A stretch of DNA of 64,000 nucleotides, taken from NCBI RefSeq assembly GCF_000332995.1, contig NZ_BANS01000007.1, forward strand, positions 62,001 through 126,000, given 5' to 3'. Positions 7,622 through 16,094 of the stretch are shown in pieces. Source of the stretch: Gordonia amicalis NBRC 100051 = JCM 11271. Its GTDB lineage: Bacteria > Actinomycetota > Actinomycetes > Mycobacteriales > Mycobacteriaceae. The stretch's first letter is position 1, and every line of letters begins with the position of its first letter. A program made the translations under genes and the position numbers. The notes below the pieces were generated by a model. It was given only the letters and a program-made list of their open reading frames with translations, had not been told where the DNA came from and did not search any database.

Positions 7622-9949
7622 ATGCAGTACTCCACATTCGGGACAGACCTCCTCGCGAGGTCCCTCGCGGGCGCCGACCCCGACCATTCCCCACTCACCC
7701 ATCTGTCGGTAATCCCGTCGCGCCCTGCGGCTTTCGCCGACTGGCCGGAGTGGGTACCGAAAGCTCTGCTCGACGCCTACACGGAGAACGGCATCGAACG
7801 TGTCTGGACTCATCAGGCCCGAGCCGCCGACGAAGCATTTCGTGGAAATCACGTTGCCATTTGCACCGGCACCGCATCGGGTAAATCGCTGTCTTACCAA
7901 ATGCCGATTCTTTCGACTCTGCTGAATGACAGGAATTCGACAGCGCTATATCTGGCTCCGACGAAAGCACTGGGCGCGGACCAGATCCGGGCGGTGTCGT
8001 CGGTCATCGCCGGACGGCCCGAGTTCGGGCACCTGCAGCCCTGCGCCTACGACGGGGACACCGACCCCGAGATCCGGCAGTGGGCGCGCGTGCACTCACG
8101 CTGGATCTTCACCAACCCCGACATGCTGCACATCGGCATCCTCTCCCATCACGCCCGGTGGCGTCAGTTCTTCCGGAATCTCCGTTTCATCGTCGTCGAC
8201 GAATGCCATCACTACCGTGGCGTCTTCGGCTCGCACACCGCGCTCGTGATGCGACGGCTCCTCCGGATCGCCCGCGCGGCCGGCGCCGATCCGACGGTGA
8301 TCGGCGCCAGCGCGACGGTCGCACAACCCGCGGAGGCGTTGGGCCGCTTGATCGGTGAGCCCGCTGTCGCCGTGACCGAGGACAGTTCGCCCCGCGGTGA
8401 GCGCACCGTCGCATTGTGGGAACCCGACTTCCTGCCGGTGGTCACCGGCGAGAACGGTGCACCGGTTCGACGCTCCGCGGGTGCCGAATCTGCCCGCCTG
8501 CTGGCCGATTTCGTCATCGAGGGAGCGCGGACACTGTGTTTCGCACGCAGCCGGCGCGGCGTCGAACTCACCGCGCTGTCGGCGCGGAACCTGTTGTCGC
8601 AGAGTGCACCCGAACTCGAATCGAGGGTCGGGGCCTACCGGGCAGGCTATCTCGCCGACGACCGGCGCAAGCTCGAGAAGGCGATCTCCGACGGTGACCT
8701 CCTCGGTGTCGCGACCACCAACGCACTCGAATTGGGTGTCGACATCAGCGGATTGGACGCGGTGATCGTCAGCGGCTACCCGGGCACGGTCGCGTCGTTC
8801 TGGCAACAGGCGGGTCGTGCCGGGCGGCAACGCGAGTCCGGGGATTCGCTGGTGGTGCTGGTCGCCCGCGACGATCCACTCGACACCTACCTCGTGCACC
8901 ATCCCGACTCACTTCTCGGCAAGCCGGTCGAGGCCACCGTCACCGATCCGGCCAACCCGTACATCCTCGGGCCGCACCTGCTATGTGCCGCCGCGGAGAA
9001 GCCATTGTCGGAGACCGAGATCGACGCGTGGGACGCTCGGCCGGTGGCCGAGGAGCTGGCGGCCGAAGGACTGCTGCGCAAACGCAAGTCGGGCTGGTAC
9101 GTCGCCGCCGGCGTCGAACCGCACGCCGAGATCGACATCCGGGGCGGCATCGGCGGGCAGGTCCTGATCGTCGACACCACGACCTCGCAGGTCCTGGGCA
9201 CCGTCGACACCGGACGAGCGATGTCGACGGTGCATCCCGGGGCGGTGCACATCCATCAGGGCGAGACATACCTCGTCGACGAACTCGACCTCGACGACGG
9301 TCTGGCCCTGGCCCATCCGGAGGACCCCGACTGGACCACGTCGGCGCGCGAGACCACCGACATCTCGATCACCTCGACCCTGGAGAGCCGACGGTTCGGT
9401 CCGTTGACCGTTGCCTTCGTGGAGGTCGACGTCACGCATCAGGTGGTCGGGTACCTCCGTACGCTGCGGACCGGTGAGGTGCTCGACGCCGTCGAGCTCG
9501 ACATGCCCGAGCAGACCCTGCACACCCGGGCGGTCATGTACACACTCACGCCGGAGGTGCTGGCCGAGGCCGGGATCGACGAGACACGACTCCCCGGCTC
9601 GCTGCATGCGGCCGAGCACGCCGCCATCGGCCTGCTCCCACTCGTGGCGACATGCGACCGCTGGGACATCGGCGGCGTGTCCACCGACCTCCATCCCGAC
9701 ACCGGATTGCCGACCGTCTTCGTCTACGACGGGTACATGGGTGGGGCGGGCTTTGCCGAGCGGGGACACTCCGCCTTCCTCACCTGGATCAACGCCACCC
9801 GGGACGCGGTCGCGAGCTGCGGATGCGAGAGCGGATGCCCGTCGTGTGTGCAGAGCCCCAAGTGTGGCAATGGTAATGATCCGCTGGACAAAGATGGCGC
9901 AGTAGCCGTCCTCGACCTGTTGTCTCGGCAATACTTGGCTCATGCATGA
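7622..9949 (+). CDS. DEAD/DEAH-box helicase with DUF1998 domain (MrfA/YprA-like)
   Basis: ATP-dependent DNA helicase of the superfamily 2 group that includes Bacillus MrfA, a mitomycin-lesion repair factor. It corresponds to Rv3649. The 775-aa protein has a Walker A-like CTGTASGKS (about 80-88), a DECH box (FIVVDECHHYRG, about 190), an SF2 motif VI with QQAGRAGRQ (about 400), and a C-terminal four-cysteine cluster in CGCESGCPSCVQSPKCG, the metal-binding signature of the DUF1998 end. The start is ATG at 7622. Its end overlaps the next gene by 8 bases, so the pair is probably translationally coupled. Confidence 0.9.
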   Translation: MQYSTFGTDLLARSLAGADPDHSPLTHLSVIPSRPAAFADWPEWVPKALLDAYTENGIERVWTHQARAADEAFRGNHVAICTGTASGKSLSYQMPILSTLLNDRNSTALYLAPTKALGADQIRAVSSVIAGRPEFGHLQPCAYDGDTDPEIRQWARVHSRWIFTNPDMLHIGILSHHARWRQFFRNLRFIVVDECHHYRGVFGSHTALVMRRLLRIARAAGADPTVIGASATVAQPAEALGRLIGEPAVAVTEDSSPRGERTVALWEPDFLPVVTGENGAPVRRSAGAESARLLADFVIEGARTLCFARSRRGVELTALSARNLLSQSAPELESRVGAYRAGYLADDRRKLEKAISDGDLLGVATTNALELGVDISGLDAVIVSGYPGTVASFWQQAGRAGRQRESGDSLVVLVARDDPLDTYLVHHPDSLLGKPVEATVTDPANPYILGPHLLCAAAEKPLSETEIDAWDARPVAEELAAEGLLRKRKSGWYVAAGVEPHAEIDIRGGIGGQVLIVDTTTSQVLGTVDTGRAMSTVHPGAVHIHQGETYLVDELDLDDGLALAHPEDPDWTTSARETTDISITSTLESRRFGPLTVAFVEVDVTHQVVGYLRTLRTGEVLDAVELDMPEQTLHTRAVMYTLTPEVLAEAGIDETRLPGSLHAAEHAAIGLLPLVATCDRWDIGGVSTDLHPDTGLPTVFVYDGYMGGAGFAERGHSAFLTWINATRDAVASCGCESGCPSCVQSPKCGNGNDPLDKDGAVAVLDLLSRQYLAHA

Positions 9950-10493
9950 CGAGGCATCCGACCGGGGGATCGGAATGAGGCGGCTGGTTACCCGGCCGTC
10001 GCGCGCCTTCTTCCTGCTGGCGCGTCCAATCCAGAACACCGACAACCTGCCGTCCTCGATCGGTGAAAGCGATGTGTTCTTCTCCGAGGAGGCGGCACTC
10101 GACGCCCTCGACCTTCACTACGGGTGGTGCGCGGCCCGCTCCGGTGGCTTCACCCCTGTGGTGACCACCGCCCAGTGGTATCTGCAGACCGCGATGATCG
10201 GCCCGCGGATCACGCCCTCACTCGGCGAGGTGTATCTCGCCTCCTCCGACGCCCAGTCAGGTGAAACCTGGGCGTCCGCAGGCGGGTTCCTGACCGAGGG
10301 TGAACTGATCCACTGGTCGTCATTCGTCCGGGCAGTGCGGCCGTGGATCCCCGTGAACACCGGGACCGATGCCTTCGAGCTCGCCTACCGCGGCGACACC
10401 GATGTGCACTTCCACCAATTATGGTTCGCCCCCATGCAATCGGTGCGGGTCTATCCGAAGCGGATTGTCGTAGACGAGGACAGTCGGAGCTAG
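9942..10493 (+). CDS. Hypothetical protein coupled to the helicase
   Basis: A 183-aa protein I do not recognise. It starts 8 bases inside the end of the helicase gene and has no signal peptide or transmembrane segment. It is mixed alpha/beta in composition with several tryptophans (GWC, TAQWYL, HWSSF, PWIP, LWF). Residues 12-25 give a basic start, RRLVTRPSRAFFLL. Translational coupling suggests it is co-expressed with the helicase. It ends 10 bases from the converging Tad operon. A shorter start at ATG 9975 (MRRLVTRP) is possible. Confidence 0.6.
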   Translation: MHDEASDRGIGMRRLVTRPSRAFFLLARPIQNTDNLPSSIGESDVFFSEEAALDALDLHYGWCAARSGGFTPVVTTAQWYLQTAMIGPRITPSLGEVYLASSDAQSGETWASAGGFLTEGELIHWSSFVRAVRPWIPVNTGTDAFELAYRGDTDVHFHQLWFAPMQSVRVYPKRIVVDEDSRS

Positions 10494-10503
10494 CCCCAGG
10501 CTG

Positions 10504-10875
10504 CTAGCCGACCGGTCCGGCCCGCGCGGAAGCACCGGCCGATCGCATCCCGAACCTGCCCAGATCGACCGGGACACGGACCGACACCAGTACGTCCTCG
10601 CCGTCGATGCGGCACGAGACCACCTCGGCTGGCGGACGTTGCGTTGCAGCCAGTGTGCGGGCAGCGGCGCACGGGTCGGACTCCCCCGCGACGTGATCAG
10701 CAGCAGCCGCCAGAGCGGACAGGTCAGCGGCCGCCTGGGCGCGGTGACGGGCGAGCACGGCGGCACCGACGTAGATCACCATGATCAGAACCGCTGCTAG
10801 AGCGGCGATCGCGAACGCGCCCAGCACCGTCGCATTGCCCTGGTCGTCGGACGCCACCCCGCCGACGGCTCTCAT
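10504..10875 (-). CDS. TadE/G-like secreted pilus-assembly protein (Rv3654c-like)
   Basis: Last gene of the Tad operon. The 123-aa product has a short N-terminus with a DDQGNATV motif followed by one strong transmembrane helix (about 18-42), then an Ala-rich extracytoplasmic part with two cysteines (DPCAAAR and VSCRID). This layout is typical of the small TadE/TadG-like pseudopilins that end actinobacterial Tad loci. It overlaps the upstream TadE gene by 4 bases, so the two are translationally coupled. It is probably a minor pilin or secreted accessory protein. Confidence 0.75.
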   Translation of the reverse strand: MRAVGGVASDDQGNATVLGAFAIAALAAVLIMVIYVGAAVLARHRAQAAADLSALAAAADHVAGESDPCAAARTLAATQRPPAEVVSCRIDGEDVLVSVRVPVDLGRFGMRSAGASARAGPVG

Positions 10876-11273
10876 GGTTCGACGCCCGGTGCGAAGACCA
10901 CCTGATCCTCCCCCCGCGGTTCCTTCGCGGCGACGGCCTGCGCCGACACCACCAGCCCGGGCAGCAACGCCACGGAGGTGCGCACCCGAGCGACGACCCG
11001 CTCACCCTGGACCGAAACTGCCACCACCGCTCCCTCCCCCGCCATGCGCTTCGCGACCTGACCCGCCGAATCGTCGCCTGCCGCAGTCAACCGTGCTGCC
11101 TCGCGCGCGGCGTCGGTGCACCGGATCTGAGCCGTCACGCCACCGATCGCACCGACGGCCAGCAGCACCGCGACCACGAGCGCGGCGATCGCGTACGCCG
11201 CCTCGACGGTCGCCATCCCGGACTCGTCCCGACCGATTCGAACCAGACGAATCCTCGACTCACGCAGGCGCAT
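10872..11273 (-). CDS. TadE family minor pilin (Rv3655c-like)
   Basis: A 133-aa protein with a basic N-terminus, then DESGMATVEAAYAIAAL, the pilin-like G-M-A-T-V-E motif in which the glutamate five residues after the glycine marks TadE proteins. A transmembrane helix covers about residues 22-45. The extracytoplasmic part carries one cysteine (IRCTDAAREAAR). The start is ATG at 11273, which overlaps the stop of the flp gene by one base. Frames further upstream do not look coding. Confidence 0.82.
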   Translation of the reverse strand: MRLRESRIRLVRIGRDESGMATVEAAYAIAALVVAVLLAVGAIGGVTAQIRCTDAAREAARLTAAGDDSAGQVAKRMAGEGAVVAVSVQGERVVARVRTSVALLPGLVVSAQAVAAKEPRGEDQVVFAPGVEP

Positions 11274-11488
11274 CAGCCCACCGAGGTGTTGAGCGCCTTC
11301 CCGATGATGCCGGTCAACGCACTGACGATGTTGTCGCCGGTGATCACCGTGTAAAGGATCGCTCCGAACGCCGCTGCAGCGATCGTTCCGATGGCGTATT
11401 CCGCCGTGGACATGCCGTCCTCGTCGGTGATGAGGCGCGTGGCGTGCGCACCGGCACGGTCGAAGATCCGAGAAAGATTGTGGTTCAT
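11273..11488 (-). CDS. Flp-type pilin, DUF4244 family (Rv3656c-like)
   Basis: Probable major pilin subunit, 71 aa. After a basic leader it has DEDGMSTAEYAIGTIAAAAFG, the Flp signature in which a prepilin peptidase would cut before M26 and the E-Y pair follows. One hydrophobic helix forms the fibre core. The start is ATG at 11488 with GGAGAA well spaced upstream. In relatives this gene follows tadC directly. Here a VOC-family gene and two repeat elements lie between them, so the pilin genes may depend on their own promoter. Confidence 0.85.
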   Translation of the reverse strand: MNHNLSRIFDRAGAHATRLITDEDGMSTAEYAIGTIAAAAFGAILYTVITGDNIVSALTGIIGKALNTSVG

Positions 11489-11578
11489 GAGTTCTCCTGT
11501 CGAGTCGGGCGGCCATCCGGCCCTGCACCTACTTGGACGCATCAGACGTCCAATCGGATCCACCGATTTCCGACTCCC

Positions 11579-11651
11579 GCAAACCCACCACGAATGGAGC
11601 GACTCACGACCCCTGGGGGGTGGTGGATCTGCCGAAGAATGGTGGGTTTGC
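11579..11651. repeat. 73-bp terminal-inverted-repeat element, copy A
   Basis: Begins GCAAACCCACCA and ends with its exact reverse complement TGGTGGGTTTGC. The right half shares GGATCTGCCGAA and the end with copy B at 12106, in the same orientation, and the following TCGACG is also shared. It lies just beyond the 3' end of the VOC gene. It could be a MITE-like element or a structured RNA terminator. Confidence 0.75.
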
Positions 11652-11685
11652 TCGACGGCGGAACGCATCTCGCCCGAACGGACGA

Positions 11686-12060
11686 TCAGGCCGACGACCA
11701 GACACCCAGCTCGTTGCCGCTCGGGTCGGTGAAGTGGAAACGGCGGCCGCCCGGAAAGTCGTACGGACCGTTGACGATTTCGCCACCCGCCGCACGCACC
11801 TTCTCCAACGTGGCGTCGAGGTCCTCGGAATACAGAAGAACCAGCGGGCCGCCTCGGGCGGGCGCCGAATCACCGAGCGCGAGACCACCTACCTCAGGCG
11901 AACCGGCCCCGCCCGGTCCGACGATTCCCGCGTAACCGGGGCCGTAATCGTTGAAGTCCCAGCCGAATGCATCGCCGTAGAACCTGCGCGCCGCCGTCAT
12001 GTCGGTGACCGTCAGCTCGACGTAGTCGATCGCGTGATGTCGATGTCCGTTGTCCGCCAT
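11686..12060 (-). CDS. VOC family protein (glyoxalase/bleomycin-resistance fold)
   Basis: A 124-aa single-domain vicinal-oxygen-chelate protein. It opens with HHAIDYVELTVTD and RRFYGDAFGW, and ends with FHFTDPSGNELGVW, the usual second betaalphabetabetabeta module with the metal-ligand Glu. The substrate cannot be told, and proteins of this type are often annotated only as glyoxalase-like. It sits inside the Tad operon, on the same strand, between two copies of a 72-73 bp repeat, and has no counterpart at this position in M. tuberculosis. An inserted cassette is the likely explanation. Confidence 0.85.
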   Translation of the reverse strand: MADNGHRHHAIDYVELTVTDMTAARRFYGDAFGWDFNDYGPGYAGIVGPGGAGSPEVGGLALGDSAPARGGPLVLLYSEDLDATLEKVRAAGGEIVNGPYDFPGGRRFHFTDPSGNELGVWSSA

Positions 12061-12105
12061 GACCCCAGTGTGCTCGCGGGCACCGACAGATGTGAGCGCT
12101 CTTCA

Positions 12106-12177
12106 GCAAACCCACCACAGATGGAGTTATCCACCCCCGTCGGAGGTAGAGGATCTGCCGAAAAATGGTGGGTTTGC
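12106..12177. repeat. 72-bp terminal-inverted-repeat element, copy B
   Basis: Same ends as copy A (GCAAACCCACCA at 12106-12117, TGGTGGGTTTGC at 12166-12177) and same orientation. The centre has diverged. It lies between the tadC stop and the VOC start, so the two copies bracket the VOC gene as direct repeats about 527 bp apart. Confidence 0.75.
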
Positions 12178-12186
12178 TCGACGACG

Positions 12187-12801
12187 TCAGAGCGCGCCCA
12201 GCACCGTCGACGCCAGACCCACCACCACCGGCACGATCCCGAGACAGATGAACGCCGGCAGGAAGCACAATCCGAGCGGGCCGCTGATCGCGACGCCCGC
12301 TCGTTCCGCCGCGGCCAGAGCATCGTCGTGCGCGCGGCGTCGAACGTCGTCGGCCAGTTCCGCGAGTCCGCCCGCCAGCGACGAACCGGCTCGAGCCGAT
12401 CGCCTGGCCAGGGCGGCGAGGGCTTCGAGATGGTCGTCACCCGAGGCCTTCGCGGCGGGATCGGCGTCGAGCAACGCCGACCATGCCGCGTCCGGATCGG
12501 CGCCGAGCTGGAGGAGGTCGGCGACGCGCGTGAGCGGCCGGGCGAGCGACGGCGGGGCACGACCGGCGACGACGGCGGCCGCGACTCCCACCGGCAGACC
12601 GGCGCGCAGGCATACGGCGAAGAGGTCGAGGGCGGACGCCACGGCGAAGGGGTCCTCGCGCGGCGGACCGGCACCCAGCCATCGTGGGGAGCGGTCGGGG
12701 CCCGGCGGTGGGTCGATGACGCGGTACAGCCTCCAGCGTGGTCCGGGCCAGATCATCAGCCCTGCAGCCAGCGACGCCACTGCTACTGCCACTGCGGTCA
12801 C
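12187..12801 (-). CDS. TadC-like pilus-assembly membrane protein (Rv3657c-like)
   Basis: Type II secretion F-domain protein, 204 aa, one of two inner-membrane platform proteins of the Tad machine. Hydrophobic segments lie at the N-terminus (about 1-18) and the C-terminus (about 172-203). Between them is the cytoplasmic helical F domain, with ALDLFAVCLRAGLPVGVA and a SLAGGLAELADDVR segment. It starts with GTG at 12801 inside the end of tadB (4-base overlap). The copy B repeat follows within 10 bases of its stop, which would make that element a plausible terminator or attenuator. Confidence 0.82.
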   Translation of the reverse strand: MTAVAVAVASLAAGLMIWPGPRWRLYRVIDPPPGPDRSPRWLGAGPPREDPFAVASALDLFAVCLRAGLPVGVAAAVVAGRAPPSLARPLTRVADLLQLGADPDAAWSALLDADPAAKASGDDHLEALAALARRSARAGSSLAGGLAELADDVRRRAHDDALAAAERAGVAISGPLGLCFLPAFICLGIVPVVVGLASTVLGAL

Positions 12802-13661
12802 CGAGCCAGCACCTTTCCGGTGATCCGTTCGGACCAGGCGACCCCGGCCGCGGCCAAGACCGTCCCGACCACCAGCAGGATGCCGCCGAGACCACCGCCG
12901 AGGAGCACCTGGATCGGACCCGCGCCGGTCGCCTGACCCAATGCGATCCCGAGCAGGGGCAGCCCGGCAAGCACCATGGCCGTCGCGCGGGGTCCCGACA
13001 AACCCGCACGTGTGCGGTCGGCGAATCCCCGGCGTGACCGGAGGTCGGATCGCAACGCGGCCAGCATGTCGACCATCGGCAGGCCGTACTGTTCCGCGGT
13101 CTGCCAGGCGACTCCGATCCGACGCCACGACGCAGCCCCCGAACCGACCGCCGAACCCGGCGTCGTTTCCGGCCCCGGCTCCCCTCCCTCGATCGCCGAC
13201 CCGCCGAGCGACGCGCGAGACGCCATCGCCTCGAGCCCGTCGGCGATCTCCGAACAGCCACGAGGGTCGCCGACCGTGCGGCGGCGCAGTTCGGCGACGG
13301 CGACCTCGCAGGCGTGGACCGGGGGTGCTCCGACGGAGAGCTCCGAGATCATCAGAGACAGCGCCAGCAGCAGATCGTCGAGTTGACGATCGAACTTCTT
13401 CTCCGCCAGCCGGCGTCGTCGAATCCACACCACGACGGCCACCACGATCGCAGCCGCGACCGCGGCCGGTAACCCACCGACCACCAGGACCGCGGCCGGT
13501 GCACCCACGGTGAGCAGCACCGCCGGGTTCGACGACCGGGCGCCGCGGGATCGCCCGACGACCACCCGCAGGCGCCGACCAGCGGGCGGTGGTGACCACA
13601 GCAGGACACCGAACCCGAGGGCGGCCAGCAGCGGGGTCAGCGGTGGAATCGACGTCATCAT
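12798..13661 (-). CDS. TadB-like pilus-assembly membrane protein (Rv3658c-like)
   Basis: Second F-domain platform protein, 287 aa, with N-terminal helices (about 8-25 and 47-75), a basic cytoplasmic stretch (RRRRLAEKKFDRQLDD), the F domain, and a C-terminal pair of helices around 235-270. It would anchor the TadA ATPase to the pilus base. Two adjacent start codons (13661 and 13658) overlap the tadA stop. The gene is tightly packed between tadA and tadC, with 4-base overlaps on both sides. Confidence 0.85.
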   Translation of the reverse strand: MMTSIPPLTPLLAALGFGVLLWSPPPAGRRLRVVVGRSRGARSSNPAVLLTVGAPAAVLVVGGLPAAVAAAIVVAVVVWIRRRRLAEKKFDRQLDDLLLALSLMISELSVGAPPVHACEVAVAELRRRTVGDPRGCSEIADGLEAMASRASLGGSAIEGGEPGPETTPGSAVGSGAASWRRIGVAWQTAEQYGLPMVDMLAALRSDLRSRRGFADRTRAGLSGPRATAMVLAGLPLLGIALGQATGAGPIQVLLGGGLGGILLVVGTVLAAAGVAWSERITGKVLAR

Positions 13662-14896
13662 GCCGACAGCCGCCGCGGCGCGGACTCGTCCCCGAGCTCG
13701 TGGTTGTTGTCGTCGTCGAGTCGGCGATGACTCGCGAGCATCGCGTCGAAGAGGTACCGGTGATCGGTGAAACCGCTGTCGCGCAACCAGATCGGAACAA
13801 TGTCGATCCGTCCGTCAGGGGCTCGCCGTACGATGCCGATCTCGACCAGCCCGCGCGACCCGTCGGACCTGCGCGAGACGCCGAGCACCATCTGCAGGGC
13901 TGCCCCCAACTGGCTGTGCAGCGCGTCCCGGCCCATCCCACCCAGTGCGGCAAGCGCTTCCATCCGCGCGGGTACCTCGGAGGTCGAGTTCGCGTGCACC
14001 GTACCGGCGCTGCCGTCGTGTCCGGTGTTGAGTGCGGTGAGCAGGTCGATGACCTCGCCGCCGCGCACCTCCCCCACGACGATCCGGTCGGGCCGCATCC
14101 GGAGCGCCTGCCGGACGAGTGCCCGCACCGGAACCTCACCCACCCCCTCGACATTCGCCGCGCGCGCCACCAGCCGCACCACTTGAGGGTGCCGAGGCGC
14201 GAGTTCGAGGGCGTCCTCGACACACACGACGCGCTCGCGGGGATCCATCGCGCCGATCAAGGCGTTGAGCAGCGTCGTCTTACCGGATCCGGTACCGCCG
14301 ATGACCAGAAACGAGAAGCGGTGACGCAAGATCTCCCCGATCATCCCGACCACCTCCGCCGGGATCGTGCCGCTGTCGATCAGACTCGGCAGGTCCTTCG
14401 ATGCCGACCGCAACACCCTCAGCGAGATACATGTCCCGTCGGCGGCGAGCGGCGGGATGATCGCGTGTAGACGGACCGTGTATCCGCGGCGGCCGACATT
14501 CGACAACTGCCCGTCGACCCACGGTTGGGCGTCGTCGAGGCGACGGCCGGCGCTCAACGCGAGACGCCCCGCCAGACGGCGGACCGATGCCTCGTCGGGA
14601 AAACGGATCGTCGTCGTCTCGAGTCCGCGTCCACGGTCGACCCACACGTCGTCGGGTCCGGCGACGAGGATGTCCGCGATGTCGGGTTCAGCGAGGAGGG
14701 CCTCGAGTTTGCCTGCGCCGGTGAGTTCGGTCTGGAGGAAGCGGAGTGCCGCGAGCAGGTCGGTGTCGCCGAGTACGCCGCCGGCCTCCGCGCGTATCGC
14801 CTCGGCGATGACCGCGGGACTCGGGTCGGCGGCGTCTGCGGCCAGGCGAGACCGGACGCGTTCGAGCAGGTCGTCGTCGGTGCGTTCCGGTGTCAC
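13658..14896 (-). CDS. tadA: TadA family secretion ATPase (Rv3659c-like)
   Basis: Hexameric CpaF/TadA ATPase that powers pilus assembly, 412 aa. The Walker A motif is VIGGTGSGKTTLLNAL (about 200-215), with an Asp box (CVEDALEL), a Walker B-type RIVVGEVRGGE (about 268) and the His box TVHANS (about 293). It overlaps ssd by 4 bases and tadB by 4, so the operon is translationally coupled throughout. No prepilin peptidase or secretin lies nearby, as in other Mycobacteriales Tad loci. Confidence 0.93.
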   Translation of the reverse strand: MTPERTDDDLLERVRSRLAADAADPSPAVIAEAIRAEAGGVLGDTDLLAALRFLQTELTGAGKLEALLAEPDIADILVAGPDDVWVDRGRGLETTTIRFPDEASVRRLAGRLALSAGRRLDDAQPWVDGQLSNVGRRGYTVRLHAIIPPLAADGTCISLRVLRSASKDLPSLIDSGTIPAEVVGMIGEILRHRFSFLVIGGTGSGKTTLLNALIGAMDPRERVVCVEDALELAPRHPQVVRLVARAANVEGVGEVPVRALVRQALRMRPDRIVVGEVRGGEVIDLLTALNTGHDGSAGTVHANSTSEVPARMEALAALGGMGRDALHSQLGAALQMVLGVSRRSDGSRGLVEIGIVRRAPDGRIDIVPIWLRDSGFTDHRYLFDAMLASHRRLDDDNNHELGDESAPRRLSA

Positions 14897-15951
14897 GCCG
14901 CCCTCCCCTGCCCGGCGACCCTCAGGTGGACGGCACGGGCGGCACGACCGAGTGGGCTGCGGGGTCGAACACGCAGCGGTCCGCCCTCGAGTCGGACCGG
15001 AAGACGCGGGTCCGGCCGGAATGCAGCGATCAGCGGCACACCGATCGCGTCGGCGACCTGGGCGGGGCGTAACCCGCCCGGCGACGGACCTCGGATCACC
15101 AGTTCGACGGAGACCTCGTCACCGATGAGACGGCCGACGACACGCCGCGCCGCGGCGCAACCACCGACCGAGGGCGCCGAGACCAGCACGACGAGATCCG
15201 CCGACGCGATCGCCGTGCGGACGACGGGGGTATCGGCGCGAGGAAGATCGAGCACTACCAGATCTCCATGGGTCTGACCTGCGTCGATGACCGCGGCAAC
15301 CGCGTCCGCTCCCGGTCCGTGGGTCGGGAGACGCTCGGAGGTCAACACCGCGAGACCGCTCTCCGCACGTGGGAGGGCGTGGTGCAATGCCGTTCCACCG
15401 ACGACCCCGCCGTCTAGGGTGAGGTCCTGCCAGCGCAGTCCCGGACGCTGCTCGATCCCGAGCAGGAGGTCCGCGCCCGGCGCGACCTCGTCGAGATCGA
15501 GCAGCAGGGTGGGGGCTCCCCGCCCGACGCTGGTGAGAGCCACCGCGGCGGCCAGCGTCGACGCACCTGCACCGCCGTGCGCGCCGATGACCGCCACGAC
15601 ACCGGCAGGCCGGCGTCGTGGCACGCGCACTTCCGTCAACGCCCTGACCAGGCGACTCTCGTCGGACGGCAACGCGGCCGCGTCAGAGGCGCCGAGGTCC
15701 ATCGCCAGCCGCCAGGTGTCGGTGTGCGGCTCGTCGGCGCTCACCAGGATCAGTCCGTCGCGACGCGGCGGATGAATGAGGGAGAGGACCGCGATCGCGG
15801 CCGGATCGGCAACCACCGCCCGGGTGGTGAGCCACTCCCGGCGACAGTCGTCGGCCCGACCGAACACTGTTCGGTAACCGGCGGCCGCCGCGCAGCGCGC
15901 GACGTCGTCGTGCAGGTCCGGGTCGACGAGAACGAGCAGGTCATCGGGCAT
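14893..15951 (-). CDS. ssd: Septum-site-determining-like ParA/MinD ATPase (Rv3660c, CpaE/TadZ type)
   Basis: First gene of the Tad operon. After an N-terminal receiver-like region (DDLLVLVDPDLHDDVARC) it has a MinD/ParA domain with a deviant P-loop, GAHGGAGASTLAAA, and LLLDLDEVAPGADLLLG downstream. TadZ/CpaE proteins of this kind position pili. The M. tuberculosis homologue Ssd has been tied to septum regulation. ATG at 15951 is chosen because it leads straight into the conserved start. A GTG at 15978 would add nine residues. The upstream dyads at 16019 and 16095 are candidate control elements. Confidence 0.85.
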   Translation of the reverse strand: MPDDLLVLVDPDLHDDVARCAAAAGYRTVFGRADDCRREWLTTRAVVADPAAIAVLSLIHPPRRDGLILVSADEPHTDTWRLAMDLGASDAAALPSDESRLVRALTEVRVPRRRPAGVVAVIGAHGGAGASTLAAAVALTSVGRGAPTLLLDLDEVAPGADLLLGIEQRPGLRWQDLTLDGGVVGGTALHHALPRAESGLAVLTSERLPTHGPGADAVAAVIDAGQTHGDLVVLDLPRADTPVVRTAIASADLVVLVSAPSVGGCAAARRVVGRLIGDEVSVELVIRGPSPGGLRPAQVADAIGVPLIAAFRPDPRLPVRLEGGPLRVRPRSPLGRAARAVHLRVAGQGRAA

Positions 15952-16018
15952 GCGTCGATGATGACGCGGAGAAGGCACCGTCAGCCGGCGTCGGCTGCAC
16001 CTGTGGAGATACCGAGCA

Positions 16019-16041
16019 TGCTGTGGATCGAATCCACAGCA
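16019..16041. promoter_or_regulatory. Perfect 10-bp dyad upstream of ssd/Tad operon
   Basis: TGCTGTGGAT and ATCCACAGCA (16019-16028 and 16032-16041) are exact reverse complements around CGA. It lies about 70-90 bases upstream of the ssd start. A symmetric 23-bp site here looks like an operator for the pilus operon, though it could be a small hairpin. Confidence 0.45.
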
Positions 16042-16094
16042 TCACAGACGGGCGGGGTACAACTGATCTCGGGCTGCCGACCCCTAGATAGAAG

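Noticed and set aside
12187..14223. Very long minus-strand frame (678 codons) through the Tad genes
   Set aside because: Only its last 204 codons are real (tadC). The rest is an out-of-frame reading of tadA and tadB, a common effect of high GC.
13589..14470. Plus-strand frame opposite tadA
   Set aside because: It is an antisense shadow of tadA with no start signals. TadA motifs on the minus strand are unambiguous.
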